Shown: positions 49,091 through 58,158, counted from the stretch's first letter. The stretch is 64,000 nt of DNA from CALHVX01 sp039198065 (GCA_039198065.1 JBCCTU010000001.1:372001-436000), one strand, 5' to 3'. Program-made: numbers and translations. The notes: generated by a model from the letters alone, not told the origin.

Positions 49091-49326
49091 TGGCGTCTGT
49101 CTCCTGACGTCTTGCCCTCAACGCCCGGAGCGCTGATCGCCGGGATGTTTCGGCTGCCGCTTGTTGGCGTGGAACCTGCTGCGGGTTGGTTCAGGGGTTG
49201 GTCCGGAGGCTGGTCCGGGTCGTCGGGCAAGAATAGCGGTCCCTGCTGACCACAGCTGGCGCCGAGGTTGACCCACCACAGAGTCCCGAACACCCCGAAC
49301 AGGGCGATCCGAGCGCGCGGGGTCAT
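49087..49326 (-). CDS. lptM: LptM (YifL/LppL) lipoprotein
   Basis: 79 residues from ATG 49326, overlapping argH by ATGA. The N-terminal signal (ARIALFGVFGTLWWVNLGASC) ends at lipidated Cys25 followed by GQQGPLFLPDDPDQPPD, the LptM pattern C-G-x-x-G-P-L-Y/F-x-P. LptM helps assembly of the lipopolysaccharide-transport protein LptD at the outer membrane. The lipobox is unusual in having Gly at -3, with the leucine one place earlier. The gene sits between argH and lysA as in E. coli and pseudomonads. Confidence 0.85.
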   Translation of the reverse strand: MTPRARIALFGVFGTLWWVNLGASCGQQGPLFLPDDPDQPPDQPLNQPAAGSTPTSGSRNIPAISAPGVEGKTSGDRRQ

Positions 49327-50777
49327 GCTGCGCCCATCCGCTTGGCCAGCGCAGCGGCCGCTTTGCGTACGCGTTCTGGCGCGGTACCACCGACGTGGTT
49401 TCGAGCGGCGACGGAACCTTCCAGAGTCAGTACGTCGAAGACGTCGGCCTCGATGGCCGGTGACAGCGCCTCTAGTTCCCGCAGCGGCAGCTCGGCGAGG
49501 TCACAGCCCCGTTCGACGGCGAGGGCTACGGCGTGGCCGACAATGCCGTGCGCATCCCGGAACGGCACACCGGCACGGACCAGATAGTCAGCCAGGTCCG
49601 TCGCGGTGGAAAAACCCGCCGCTGCTGCCGCACGCATGGCATCCGGTTGTGCCTCGAGGTGCTCAACCATGCCGATCATGGCGGTCAGGCAGTTGGAGAG
49701 GGTATCGACTGCGTCGAAGAGCGGCTCTTTGTCTTCCTGGTTGTCTTTGTTGTAGGCCAGCGGCTGACCTTTCATTAGCATCAGTAGACTCATTAATGCC
49801 CCCGTTGTGCGACCGCACTTGCCTCGGATCAGCTCCGGTACGTCGGGGTTCTTTTTCTGCGGCATGATGCTCGAGCCGGTGCAAAAACGGTCCGGGAGCG
49901 AGACGAAGCCGAACTGCGGTGACGTCCACAGCACCAGCTCTTCGCACCAGCGGGAAAAGTGCACCAGCATCAGGCTGGTCGCACTCAGGAATTCAATGAC
50001 AAAGTCACGGTCCGAAACGGCGTCCAGCGAGTTGTCGCATACGGCTTCGAAGTCCAACGCCTCCGCCACCTGGTTCCGATCGATGGGGAACGTTGTTCCT
50101 GCCAGGGCGGCACTGCCGAGCGGTAGGCGGTTGGTGCGCTTGCGGCAGTCGGTCAACCGTTCGACATCGCGTTCGAGCATGGCGGCCCAGGCGAGCAGAT
50201 GGTGGCCGAAGGTTACGGGCTGTGCGGCCTGCAGGTGGGTAAAGCCGGGCATGATCGTCGCCGCATGCCGATCGGCCTGCCGGGCCAGCGCCTCGAGAAG
50301 CGATCGACAGTCTCGGAGCAGCCGATCGATTTCGGAACGCAGGAACAACCGTAGATCCGTTGCTACCTGATCGTTGCGCGAGCGTCCCGTGTGGAGCTTC
50401 TTACCGGTGTCCCCGATGAGTTCGATCAGCCGGCTCTCGACGTTCATGTGCACGTCTTCCAGCGCTACGCTGAAACGGAACTGACCGGCTGCGATTTCGC
50501 TGCGTACGGTTTCCAGCCCAGCGCAGATCTGCCCGGCTTCGGTGCTTGAGAGCACGCCAACGCTGGCCAGCATGCGAGCGTGCGCGAGGGAGCCGTCGAT
50601 GTCATGGTTCGCTAAGCGTTTGTCGAACTCGATACTGGCAGTGAACTCCTGAACGAACACGTCCGTCGCCTCGGAGAAGCGTCCGCCCCACAGCGGATTG
50701 CCGACGGCGTTGGCCGCTGCCGTTGTGGATTCCGAAGCCCCGGATCGAGGCTCTTGCTGGGACTTTGACTGAGTCAT
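49323..50777 (-). CDS. argH: Argininosuccinate lyase
   Basis: 484 residues from ATG 50777. LWGGRFSEATDVFVQEFTAS, HTGRSRNDQVATDLRLFLR, PGFTHLQAAQPVTFGHHLL and the signature SSIMPQKKNPDVPELIRGK with the mobile-loop serines are complete. The first 24 residues (SKSQQEPRSGASESTTAAAN) are an extension relative to most family members. It splits argininosuccinate to arginine and fumarate. It is the first gene of the minus-strand operon running to yigB, and is divergent from algZ with 120 bases between. Confidence 0.96.
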   Translation of the reverse strand: MTQSKSQQEPRSGASESTTAAANAVGNPLWGGRFSEATDVFVQEFTASIEFDKRLANHDIDGSLAHARMLASVGVLSSTEAGQICAGLETVRSEIAAGQFRFSVALEDVHMNVESRLIELIGDTGKKLHTGRSRNDQVATDLRLFLRSEIDRLLRDCRSLLEALARQADRHAATIMPGFTHLQAAQPVTFGHHLLAWAAMLERDVERLTDCRKRTNRLPLGSAALAGTTFPIDRNQVAEALDFEAVCDNSLDAVSDRDFVIEFLSATSLMLVHFSRWCEELVLWTSPQFGFVSLPDRFCTGSSIMPQKKNPDVPELIRGKCGRTTGALMSLLMLMKGQPLAYNKDNQEDKEPLFDAVDTLSNCLTAMIGMVEHLEAQPDAMRAAAAAGFSTATDLADYLVRAGVPFRDAHGIVGHAVALAVERGCDLAELPLRELEALSPAIEADVFDVLTLEGSVAARNHVGGTAPERVRKAAAALAKRMGAA

Positions 50778-50897
50778 GGCGGCAATGATCGTAACGACGC
50801 GCCAGTATAGCGATGTGATCGTCGAGTCACAGACGCAGTCGCGTTATGCTCCGCGACCTATGGTCAGAAGTTCCACGCACGTTGGAGCGTCGCAGCT

Positions 50898-52001
50898 GTG
50901 AGTGCGCTTGCGCCCAGAGATTGCGCTGTCTCCGGAGGCCGTGTGCGCAGTTCCAGCTCCTCTAGCTCAAATCCCAAACCGGACGGCTCGACAACGCTGT
51001 TCGTGCCCGATCTGTGCAACCCGTCGGCGCTGTCGCTGCTGGTGCTGTTTGCCGAGTTGTTGGTCCTGATCCTCCTGTTTGCCGGTGGTCCCTTGAGTTG
51101 GATGCGGCTGGCGCTGATGTCGCTCTTCGTGCAGTGGGTTGCCCTCTGCAGCGCCTGCGCTCTATGCCTGCTGCGGCCGTGGCTGAATCGTCTGCCGCTG
51201 GTGCTGGCGGCGGTGCTCGCGTTTGTCGTTGTGCTCAGCGTGACCGGAGTCATGGGCGTGCTTGCAGATCGTCTCATGAGCCAGCAGCCGGCCGTAGACT
51301 GGCTCAGTATCGCCGGGCAGCTGGTGATCGCCGGTATCATTGCCGGTCTCGCGTTGCGCTACTTCTTCGTCCAGCAGCAGCTCCGGGCCCGGGAGCAGGC
51401 GGAGTTGAAATCGCGGTTACAGGCGCTGCAGTCCCGCATCCGACCGCATTTTCTCTTCAACAGTATGAACATCATCGCCAGCCTCATCGCCGTTGATCCC
51501 GACACGGCGGAAACCGTGGTTGAAGATCTTTCGGAGCTGTTTCGAGCCAGTCTTAACGAAACTGGGAATCAGGTACGGCTAGTCGACGAGCTCGATCTGT
51601 GCCGGCGCTATGTTCGGATTGAACAGCTGCGACTTGGTGATCGACTTAAGGTCGCTTGGGATCTCGCCGCGCACGAAGATCTGAGCATCCCCCTGCTGTC
51701 ACTTCAACCGCTGCTGGAGAACGCGATTTACCACGGTATTCAACCGCGGGCAGACGGCGGACTCGTTCGGGTCCGACTCGAACGGGACGAGCAGGAGGTT
51801 CGGATCTCAATCACCAACCCGCTGCCGGCGGCTGAATCGGCAGGTAGCTCGGGCAACCGGATGGCGCTCGGCAACATTCGCAGTCGAATGGAGGTTTTAT
51901 ACGGTAATCGCGCCGGCCTCGAAGCCCGTCGTGATGGCGACGAGTTTATTACCCGCCTTTACTACCCGCTGGACGCGGCCGGTGGGGGCAGCAGACTGTG
52001 A
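50898..52001 (+). CDS. algZ: Sensor histidine kinase AlgZ (FimS/LytS type)
   Basis: 367 residues from GTG 50898. After a Ser-rich stretch (RSSSSSSSNPKPDG), four membrane helices are read (LSLLVLFAELLVLILLFAGG, LALMSLFVQWVALCSACALC, LPLVLAAVLAFVVVLSVTGV, IAGQLVIAGIIAGLALRYFF), then the His_kinase domain with His184 in SRIRPHFLFNSMNIIASLI and an ATPase with LQPLLENAIYHGIQP and MALGNIRSRMEVLYG. This is the AlgZ/FimS type. The gene order algZ-algR-hemC-hemD matches Pseudomonas aeruginosa, where it governs alginate and type IV pili. Signal sensed is unknown. Confidence 0.9.
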   Translation: MSALAPRDCAVSGGRVRSSSSSSSNPKPDGSTTLFVPDLCNPSALSLLVLFAELLVLILLFAGGPLSWMRLALMSLFVQWVALCSACALCLLRPWLNRLPLVLAAVLAFVVVLSVTGVMGVLADRLMSQQPAVDWLSIAGQLVIAGIIAGLALRYFFVQQQLRAREQAELKSRLQALQSRIRPHFLFNSMNIIASLIAVDPDTAETVVEDLSELFRASLNETGNQVRLVDELDLCRRYVRIEQLRLGDRLKVAWDLAAHEDLSIPLLSLQPLLENAIYHGIQPRADGGLVRVRLERDEQEVRISITNPLPAAESAGSSGNRMALGNIRSRMEVLYGNRAGLEARRDGDEFITRLYYPLDAAGGGSRL

Positions 52002-52744
52002 CCGGCCAATCGCTGCGGGTCCTGATTGTCGACGACGAGCACCTGGCGCGGGAACGCCTCAAGCGCATGCTCGAGACGGCGACAGAGCACGAGATTGTCG
52101 GCGAGGCCAGTAACGGCATCGAAGCCATTGATCGTTGTGCGGATACGCTACCTGACGTTGTGCTGCTGGACATCCGTATGCCCGGTATGGATGGGCTGGA
52201 AACGGCACGCCACCTCGCCGCTGGCGACACACCACCGGCGGTCGTGTTCTGCACCGCCTACGAAGAGCATGCCGTACAGGCCTTCGATCTGCTGGCCGTG
52301 GGCTACTTGCTTAAACCGGTGCGCAAAGAGCAGCTTGTGCGCGCGCTCAGTCAGTTGTCACGGGTCAATAAGGCGCAGCTGGCATCGCTCGCCGAAGCTG
52401 ATGGCAAGCGGGCGCGGAGCCATATCGCTGCGCGCACGCACAAGGGGCTTGAGCTGATCGCGCTTGAGCGGGTGCGATTCTTTCAAGCCGACCAGAAGTA
52501 TGTGACCGTCGGGTACGATGACGGCGAGGTGATCGTCGACGAGACGCTGCGGGATCTCGAAGAAGAGTTCGGCAGTCGCCTTATTCGTGTGCATCGAAAC
52601 GCGCTGGTCGCGGCGGCGCACGTTCGGGCCCTCAATCGGAGTGAGGCGGGCGCGCTCTCCGTTCAGCTCGATGGGATCGAGCAGCCCATCGATGTCAGCC
52701 GACGGCATGCCGCCGGTGTTCGCAAAGCCATACAGGAGCTTTAG
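51998..52744 (+). CDS. algR: LytTR-type response regulator AlgR
   Basis: 248 residues from GTG 51998, overlapping the algZ stop by GTGA. The receiver domain has VLIVDDEHLARERLKRML and phosphoacceptor Asp58 (DVVLLDIRMPGMDGLE); the lysine is in VGYLLKPVRKEQL. The C-terminal LytTR domain is ERVRFFQADQKYVTVGYDDG and LIRVHRNALVAAAHVRALNR. It is the DNA-binding partner of AlgZ. The last codons carry an AGGAG that serves as Shine-Dalgarno for hemC. Confidence 0.92.
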   Translation: MTGQSLRVLIVDDEHLARERLKRMLETATEHEIVGEASNGIEAIDRCADTLPDVVLLDIRMPGMDGLETARHLAAGDTPPAVVFCTAYEEHAVQAFDLLAVGYLLKPVRKEQLVRALSQLSRVNKAQLASLAEADGKRARSHIAARTHKGLELIALERVRFFQADQKYVTVGYDDGEVIVDETLRDLEEEFGSRLIRVHRNALVAAAHVRALNRSEAGALSVQLDGIEQPIDVSRRHAAGVRKAIQEL

Positions 52745-52749
52745 CCATA
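52734..52749 (+). promoter_or_regulatory. Ribosome-binding site with apparent AUA start codon of hemC
   Basis: AGGAG (52734-52738) lies 8 bases before ATA 52747-52749, the ideal spacing. No ATG, GTG or TTG is in frame for at least 60 bases upstream, and the next in-frame one (GTG 52807) removes conserved residues. Confidence 0.65.
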
Positions 52750-53673
52750 GATACGCTTCGCATCGCGACCCGTGAGAGTCAGCTCGCGCTCTGGCAGGCA
52801 CGTCACGTGGCGGCCGTGTTGTCGGCGGCCCACATCGATCTCGAGGTCGAGCTCGTCCCCATGACCACGCGCGGTGATCAGTGGTTGAGCGCGCCGCTGT
52901 CTGAGGTCGGTGGCAAGGGCCTGTTCATCAAGGAACTCGAAGTCGCCATGCTCGAAGGCCGGGCCGATCTGGCCGTCCATTCCATGAAGGACGTGCCGGC
53001 GGTGATGCCCGACGGCTTCGAGCTTGCCGCGATCGGTCATCGGGCAGATGCCCGGGACGCACTGGTTGGTGCCGGCGTTACCGATCTCGACTCTTTACCG
53101 CAGGGTGCGCGGGTAGGCAGCTCGAGCCTTCGCCGGCAGGCGCAGCTGCGACGGTTGCGGGCCGACCTCGAGATCCTTCCGGTCCGTGGCAACGTCAACA
53201 CGCGCTTGGCAAAGCTCGATGCCGGGGAATTCGATGCCCTGATTCTCGCGGCGGCCGGCCTAGATCGGCTCGGGTTCAGCGAACGTATCGCCGGGCATTT
53301 GTCGCTCGCGGAAAGCTTACCGGCGGCCGGGCAGGGAGCGCTCGGTATTGAGTGTCGAGCCGGTGATGGGGATGTGCTCAAGCGCCTGGCCGTTTTCGAC
53401 GAACCGGCCGTCTCGACCTGTGTACGCGCTGAGCGTTTGGTTTCGGAGGCGCTGGAAGCCAGTTGCTCGACACCGCTGGCCGCTTATTGCGTTCAGGACA
53501 GTGACGGCGCGTACCGGCTGGAAGCGCGCCTGGCCAGTGTCGACGGTGTGCGCATGATTACCGCCAGCGGTCATGGGCCGGATTGGTCGAGTGTTGGTCG
53601 AGAGGTGGCCGAGGAGCTGCTGAGTCAGGGCGCACAGGCGTTGTTGGACGAATTGGAGGCCCTGAGCGGGTAG
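52747..53673 (+). CDS. hemC: Hydroxymethylbilane synthase (porphobilinogen deaminase)
   Basis: 308 residues if started at ATA 52747; the first codons read M-D-T-L-R-I-A-T-R-E-S-Q-L-A-L-W, the conserved N-terminal strand of HemC (R-I-A-T-R-x-S-x-L-A-x-W-Q-A). A start at GTG 52807 would lose this strand, which contains active-site contacts. The dipyrromethane cofactor cysteine is in LEASCSTPLAAYCV; FIKELEVAMLEGRADLAVHS, SSSLRRQAQL and LPVRGNVNTRLAKLD are standard. It polymerises four porphobilinogens into hydroxymethylbilane. Length fits (E. coli 313). It begins two bases after the algR stop. Confidence 0.95.
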   Translation: MDTLRIATRESQLALWQARHVAAVLSAAHIDLEVELVPMTTRGDQWLSAPLSEVGGKGLFIKELEVAMLEGRADLAVHSMKDVPAVMPDGFELAAIGHRADARDALVGAGVTDLDSLPQGARVGSSSLRRQAQLRRLRADLEILPVRGNVNTRLAKLDAGEFDALILAAAGLDRLGFSERIAGHLSLAESLPAAGQGALGIECRAGDGDVLKRLAVFDEPAVSTCVRAERLVSEALEASCSTPLAAYCVQDSDGAYRLEARLASVDGVRMITASGHGPDWSSVGREVAEELLSQGAQALLDELEALSG

Positions 53674-53681
53674 CGCTCGCC

Positions 53682-54446
53682 GTGGTGTTCGCCAATGGAG
53701 CGGCGCCTCCCGGGCCGTGGATCTGGATTACCCGCACGGAGCCCGGGGCAAGTCGACTGGCCCATGCCCTGACTACGAACGGCTATCGGACGCTCAAGGC
53801 TCCGGTGCTGCGCATCGAACCCCGGCCCCCGAAATCCTCGCTCAGGTCCCGCTACGATCTGGTCATCGTGGTGTCTGAACAGGCCGTGCGGTGGGCGCCG
53901 GAGCCGCTCTGGGACCGGGCAGCACAGGTGGTTGCCATCGGCCCGCGCACCGCTGCAGCGCTCGCTGACGCGGGCGTAAATTCCTCGTATCCCACCCTTG
54001 CGACCGCGGAAGGATTGCTTGATGGTCCATTGCGAGCGCAGCTTCAGGCGGGGCAATCGGTCGCCCTGGTGCGCGGCGTCGGCGGACGTGGCGTGCTGCC
54101 GGGGGCGTTGCGGGCGGCCGGGCTGGTGCTCGATGAGCTGGTGGTGTACGAGCGGATTCGACGGCCGGCGGCTGAAATTGAGCGGAATGCCGATGGGAAC
54201 TTATCGCCGCTGGAACCGGGTACCATTGGAGCGCTGGTGGCGTCGAGTGGTGATGGTCTGCAGCATGCGCTGTCGCTCGCTCCCCACGCGGTGGACGTAC
54301 CGGTTCTTGTGCCATCCCGGCGTGTGGAGCGATTGGCCGAGTCCCTGGGGGTCCATCAACCGGTGTTGTGCGACGGTGCGGGTAATGAGGCCGTGCTTGC
54401 GGCGTTGAATCTGAACCGCGAAACCCGAGCGCTGCGCAACCGATAA
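53682..54446 (+). CDS. hemD: Uroporphyrinogen-III synthase
   Basis: 254 residues from GTG 53682 (a second GTG follows at once), 9 bases after hemC. ITRTEPGASRLAHALTTNGY is the usual start; LVIVVSEQAVRWA and VVAIGPRTAAALADAGV, ALVRGVGGRGVLPGALRAAG and LVLDELVVYERIRRP follow, and ALVASSGDGLQHAL is the late block. This poorly conserved family closes the tetrapyrrole ring with inversion of ring D. The Shine-Dalgarno is weak, so coupling to hemC is likely. Length agrees with E. coli HemD (246). Confidence 0.9.
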   Translation: MVFANGAAPPGPWIWITRTEPGASRLAHALTTNGYRTLKAPVLRIEPRPPKSSLRSRYDLVIVVSEQAVRWAPEPLWDRAAQVVAIGPRTAAALADAGVNSSYPTLATAEGLLDGPLRAQLQAGQSVALVRGVGGRGVLPGALRAAGLVLDELVVYERIRRPAAEIERNADGNLSPLEPGTIGALVASSGDGLQHALSLAPHAVDVPVLVPSRRVERLAESLGVHQPVLCDGAGNEAVLAALNLNRETRALRNR

Positions 54447-54557
54447 CAACCGTAGCTGCGGTTATGTAAACCCCGGCACCCGCGGCCAGAGTCGCGGACC
54501 GGCGGCGGGGCAGAGGGCGCGCCGCTCAGCACCTAAGCGATCGCAATTCAGGCAGGC

Positions 54558-56042
54558 ATGATCGAAGACGACAAAAAGGCCGAGCAAACCGGCGCAGATG
54601 ACGCAACGGCCGCGCCAACCGCAGACGACTTGAGTACGGATCCGGCTGACCGATGGGCGGCCGATGCTCCCCAAACGGAAGAGCAGACGGAAGGACAGTC
54701 GGGAGCACAGTCGAACGTACCCAGCGACGACGCTGAACCTGCAGGCGAGCTCGAGGGTGATCCCCTCGACGCGGCTGTCGCGAAAGACGCAGAACGCATC
54801 GCCTCGGAGTCCACGTCCGTGGACGAAAGCACTGCGGAAACCGCTACCGATGGGCCCGATGCCGAGCTTGATTCAGATGGCGACACCGGTGTCGACGCCG
54901 CTGTAGATGCCGGCTCCGGTACGGTTGTCGCCGCGCCCGCGGCGAAAAGCGGTCCCGGGCTAGTTGGATACCTGGCTCTGATGCTGGCGCTCGGTGCCGC
55001 AGCTGTGGCCGGCTACATCTATTACGAGTTGATCTACAAAGCGCCCTTCGCCAGTCAGTACGCGCCCATGGAGACGGTCGAACGGGTGCAGCAGCTGCAG
55101 CGTAGCGACTCCGAACATACGCAGATCGAATCCGATCTCGGCGCCCAGCTGACTACCCTTGCTGAGCAACTCGAACAGGCCCGGCAGCAGCAGCTGGAGC
55201 AACAGGCAGCGCAGCTCGAGAATCTTGAAGCGCTCGAGAGCACGGTCGATCGCGTGACCCGCCGCGTCGACGGTCAGCTGGAGCAGCAGAGCGAAGCTCT
55301 GGCGGCGACGGAAGAGCAGTTGTTGACCAACCTGAACGAAGTAGCCAACCGGGCACCGCCGTCGCGTTCCGAGTGGAAGATTGCCGAGGTCGAGTACCTG
55401 CTTCGCATCGCGAATCACCGGGTGCTTATGGAGCGCGACGCCGACGGCGGCCTGCAGCTGCTGCAAACGGCAGACGCGATTCTGGCGGAGCTGGACGACT
55501 TCGGTTTCCATCAGGTGCGATCGCAGCTGGCGGAAGAGATTCTTTCGCTGAAGCGTGTCGGCGACGTCGATGCACAGGGCATGTACCTGCGCCTCGAAGC
55601 GGTCAAGGGAGAGCTCGATGGCTTGCCACTACGGGTACCGGAACGCCTCCGGGACCGCTCGCAGACGACGAGCGTGGAGGATGCGGGCCTGCTGACACGT
55701 ATCCTGGATCAATTCAGTCCCTATTTCGCCTACCGAAGCGACCTGAAAACCCGCATTCAGCCGTTGCTGGCTCCGGATGAAATCACCTACCTCGAGCTAA
55801 ACCTCAGGCTCATGCTCGAGCAGGCGCAGCTTGCGTCGCTTCGATCACAGCAGGAGATCTTCGAGCAGAGTCTCGATAACGCAGCGGACTGGATTCAGGA
55901 TCACCTCGATACCGACGATCCCGCAGTGGCCCAGCTGGTTACGGAAATCGAAGACCTCCGGGACAGCAGCGTGCTGCGTGATCTGCCGGATATTTCGGGC
56001 TCGTTGCGCTCGCTGCTGGCGACGGAACGGGGTACGACATGA
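54558..56042 (+). CDS. hemX: HemX-like membrane protein
   Basis: 494 residues from ATG 54558. The first 130 residues are acidic low-complexity Asp/Glu/Ala/Thr (TAAPTADDLSTDPADRW), followed by one transmembrane helix (VGYLALMLALGAAAVAGYIY) and a periplasmic coiled coil (LEQARQQQLEQQAAQLENLE). The rest, with EWKIAEVEYLLRIANHRVLM and MYLRLEAVKGELDGLPLRVP, is the HemX family core. Annotated elsewhere as uroporphyrin-III C-methyltransferase, HemX is in fact not shown to have that activity and lacks the SUMT motifs. It is the partner gene of hemY, which overlaps its stop by ATGA. Confidence 0.9.
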   Translation: MIEDDKKAEQTGADDATAAPTADDLSTDPADRWAADAPQTEEQTEGQSGAQSNVPSDDAEPAGELEGDPLDAAVAKDAERIASESTSVDESTAETATDGPDAELDSDGDTGVDAAVDAGSGTVVAAPAAKSGPGLVGYLALMLALGAAAVAGYIYYELIYKAPFASQYAPMETVERVQQLQRSDSEHTQIESDLGAQLTTLAEQLEQARQQQLEQQAAQLENLEALESTVDRVTRRVDGQLEQQSEALAATEEQLLTNLNEVANRAPPSRSEWKIAEVEYLLRIANHRVLMERDADGGLQLLQTADAILAELDDFGFHQVRSQLAEEILSLKRVGDVDAQGMYLRLEAVKGELDGLPLRVPERLRDRSQTTSVEDAGLLTRILDQFSPYFAYRSDLKTRIQPLLAPDEITYLELNLRLMLEQAQLASLRSQQEIFEQSLDNAADWIQDHLDTDDPAVAQLVTEIEDLRDSSVLRDLPDISGSLRSLLATERGTT

Positions 56043-57445
56043 AACTCTGGGTTCTGGCACTGCTGATCTTCGCCTTTGTGGCGCTCGGCGGGCTGGTGGG
56101 TGTGCTTGCTGGTCGCGATCCTGGGTATGTGCTCGTGACCTATGACGGGCAATCGATCGAGACCAGTCTATGGCTCGCCCTGATGCTGTTGGCCGTCCTC
56201 TTTGCTGCCTTGTTGGTGGTTGGGATAGCCGCGTTGCGGCTGCTGCAGAGTCGCGTGGCTCTTGGCCGCTGGTCCGCGCGCCGCCAACGGGAAATCGCTG
56301 CGGAACGCACGCGCCAGGGCATGCTGTTGTTCCACGAGGCTGAGTGGTCCGAGGCGAAACGGCTGCTTGGCGGTGCTGGCGATGACGCGCCGGTACCGTT
56401 GCTGAACTATCTCTGTGCAGCACGAGCTGCGCACGCGCTCGGTGACCGCAGTGATCGGGATCGGTTTCTCGTTGCCGCAGAACGCAGCGCCGACGGTGCC
56501 GGCTTTGGGGTGCAGCTCGCCCAGGCAGAAATGTTTTGTGACAGCGGTGAGTGGAAGGCAGCGAAGCAACTACTCGAGGCGCTCCGCAGTCGCGCGCCCC
56601 GGCATCCGCGGGTGCTGTCGTTACTGGCTGAGTGCTACCGGGCGATCGGTGACTGGAAATCGCTGGCGCAACTGTTGCCGGGACTGCGGAAGGTCCGGGG
56701 AATCGCGCGGTCCTGGATCGATCGGTTGACCCTCGATGCAGCGCGGGTGCAGCTGGCGCAGCTGGGGACCGACGAGGGCGCGGTTCGGGAGCGGCAGCTG
56801 CTCTGGAAGCGGCTACCCCGAGGCGTTCTCAGCGATCCGTCGCTGGTGCTGGCGTTGGTGCGCTGCGCGGAGCGGCAGGGTGCGGTGGCCGAGGTGAGCG
56901 ATGCGATCGTCCAAGCGGTTAATGCGGCGCTTAAAACGCCTGAGGTCGCGACGCAGGCCAGTGAGCCGCTGCAGGAATTGGTCGCGATCTACAGCGGCAT
57001 TAGCGATCTGTCTGTGCGAGAGCGCGAAAGCACGTTGCGCCGGTGGATGGATGCTCGGGAAACCGCTGGCCCGGTGCAGTTGGGTCTGGGGCGGCTTCGC
57101 TTACTCCAGGGCGACGCCGAGGGTGCAAGGGAACTGCTTGAAGGCGTCGGCGACCGAACGTTGGCGACCGAGCAGCGTACTACTCGCACCGCAGCGCTCG
57201 AGCTCGCCCGGTTACACATCGCGCGCGGCGAGGCATCGGCTGCCGCGGCAACGCTGGAGCGAGGTTTTGGTCATCTCCGCCCGGTGGCCTTTGACTCCGC
57301 CACTATGGCCCCGCCACCCCTAACAACGGACGCAGCATCGGAAACCGTGCCAGTCAGGGCAGCGGACTCCGCGGCCGGTCCCGCCGCACCGGCATCTGAA
57401 TCAGAGGACGACGGCGCGCCGGTGCCTCAGGCCCGCGGCGCGTAG
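56039..57445 (+). CDS. hemY: HemY-like tetratricopeptide membrane protein
   Basis: 468 residues from ATG 56039. Two N-terminal helices (LWVLALLIFAFVALGGLVGV, LWLALMLLAVLFAALLVVGI) bracket GRDPGYVLVTYDGQSIETS, the HemY_N signature; TPR-like repeats follow (LLNYLCAARAAHALGDRSDR, PRVLSLLAECYRAIGDWKSL). The C-terminal tail is Pro/Ala/Ser-rich. HemY of this family is not protoporphyrinogen oxidase; its function is unresolved. The ends of hemY and the convergent flavin-reductase-like gene overlap by 19 bases. Confidence 0.93.
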   Translation: MKLWVLALLIFAFVALGGLVGVLAGRDPGYVLVTYDGQSIETSLWLALMLLAVLFAALLVVGIAALRLLQSRVALGRWSARRQREIAAERTRQGMLLFHEAEWSEAKRLLGGAGDDAPVPLLNYLCAARAAHALGDRSDRDRFLVAAERSADGAGFGVQLAQAEMFCDSGEWKAAKQLLEALRSRAPRHPRVLSLLAECYRAIGDWKSLAQLLPGLRKVRGIARSWIDRLTLDAARVQLAQLGTDEGAVRERQLLWKRLPRGVLSDPSLVLALVRCAERQGAVAEVSDAIVQAVNAALKTPEVATQASEPLQELVAIYSGISDLSVRERESTLRRWMDARETAGPVQLGLGRLRLLQGDAEGARELLEGVGDRTLATEQRTTRTAALELARLHIARGEASAAAATLERGFGHLRPVAFDSATMAPPPLTTDAASETVPVRAADSAAGPAAPASESEDDGAPVPQARGA

Positions 57446-58158
57446 GCGTAGACGTCTGACTCCAGAGCATCGGGACGCACGCCGTGCGACACCAGCACGT
57501 CGTGGGCGGCATAAACGAAGGGCGGCGACCCGCCGAGCAGTACCCGCAGGTTCGGATGCCCGCACCACTGGTCCGCTCGGTCACGCAGCCATTGAAAGCC
57601 GGCGTTCGTGTCATCGGTAGCAGAGTCACATACACGGGTGATTTTTGCGCCAGCGGCCATCCAGGCCGCTTCGTCTTCGTGTTCGAGCTGCGACGCATCG
57701 TCGGCTGCTAGCAGCAGCGCGTCGAAACGCCCTAGCCGATCTGGGCAGCAGTCCAGGGCCATCTCCAGTACGGCGAAGACCTGAGCAGCGCCGGTTCCAG
57801 CGCCGACGAGAAGCGCCGGTGCATCGCGATCAGTCGAAGGTTGGGTTGCTTCATCGGGCATTGGCCAGCGCACGTCTCCAGCCGGCGGTGCCAGCGACAG
57901 TGTGCGTGCCGACTTAAGCCGTTCGAGGAGGGCGTCGGAGCTGGGGTCGCCGGGGGTTGGACGGAACAGTGTCCTCACCATGGGCAGCCGGGAGGGCGCT
58001 GAGGCGATGGACAGCGTCAGCGCATGCTCATTGTCGAGCTGAATCGCCGTGTACTGACCGGCGTCGAAACGGAATGCGTCAACGTCTGCGATGCAGAAGC
58101 TGATTCGCAGCGTAGCCCCGAGCCGGACCTCGGCGAGGCGTGCCCGAATGGCACTCAT
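57427..58158 (-). CDS. Flavin-reductase / ferredoxin-NADP reductase-like oxidoreductase
   Basis: 243 residues from ATG 58158. RFDAGQYTAIQLDNEHALTL has the FAD-binding R-x-Y-S-like segment in modified form (LTLSIASAPSR), and ALLVGAGTGAAQVFAVLEMA is the NAD(P)-binding nucleotide motif; LRVLLGGSPPFVYAAHDVLV is the C-terminal G-G/P-P-x-M region. This resembles the Fre/LuxG and CDP-glucose reductase group. The absence of an iron-sulfur domain suggests a free flavin reductase. It is close to rho; the usual neighbour ubiD, expected beside such reductases in some gammaproteobacteria, is absent. Confidence 0.75.
   Translation of the reverse strand: MSAIRARLAEVRLGATLRISFCIADVDAFRFDAGQYTAIQLDNEHALTLSIASAPSRLPMVRTLFRPTPGDPSSDALLERLKSARTLSLAPPAGDVRWPMPDEATQPSTDRDAPALLVGAGTGAAQVFAVLEMALDCCPDRLGRFDALLLAADDASQLEHEDEAAWMAAGAKITRVCDSATDDTNAGFQWLRDRADQWCGHPNLRVLLGGSPPFVYAAHDVLVSHGVRPDALESDVYAYAPRA

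Noticed and set aside
52807..53673. hemC starting at GTG 52807
   Set aside because: This would remove the conserved R-I-A-T-R strand and lacks a good Shine-Dalgarno, whereas ATA 52747 has an ideal one.
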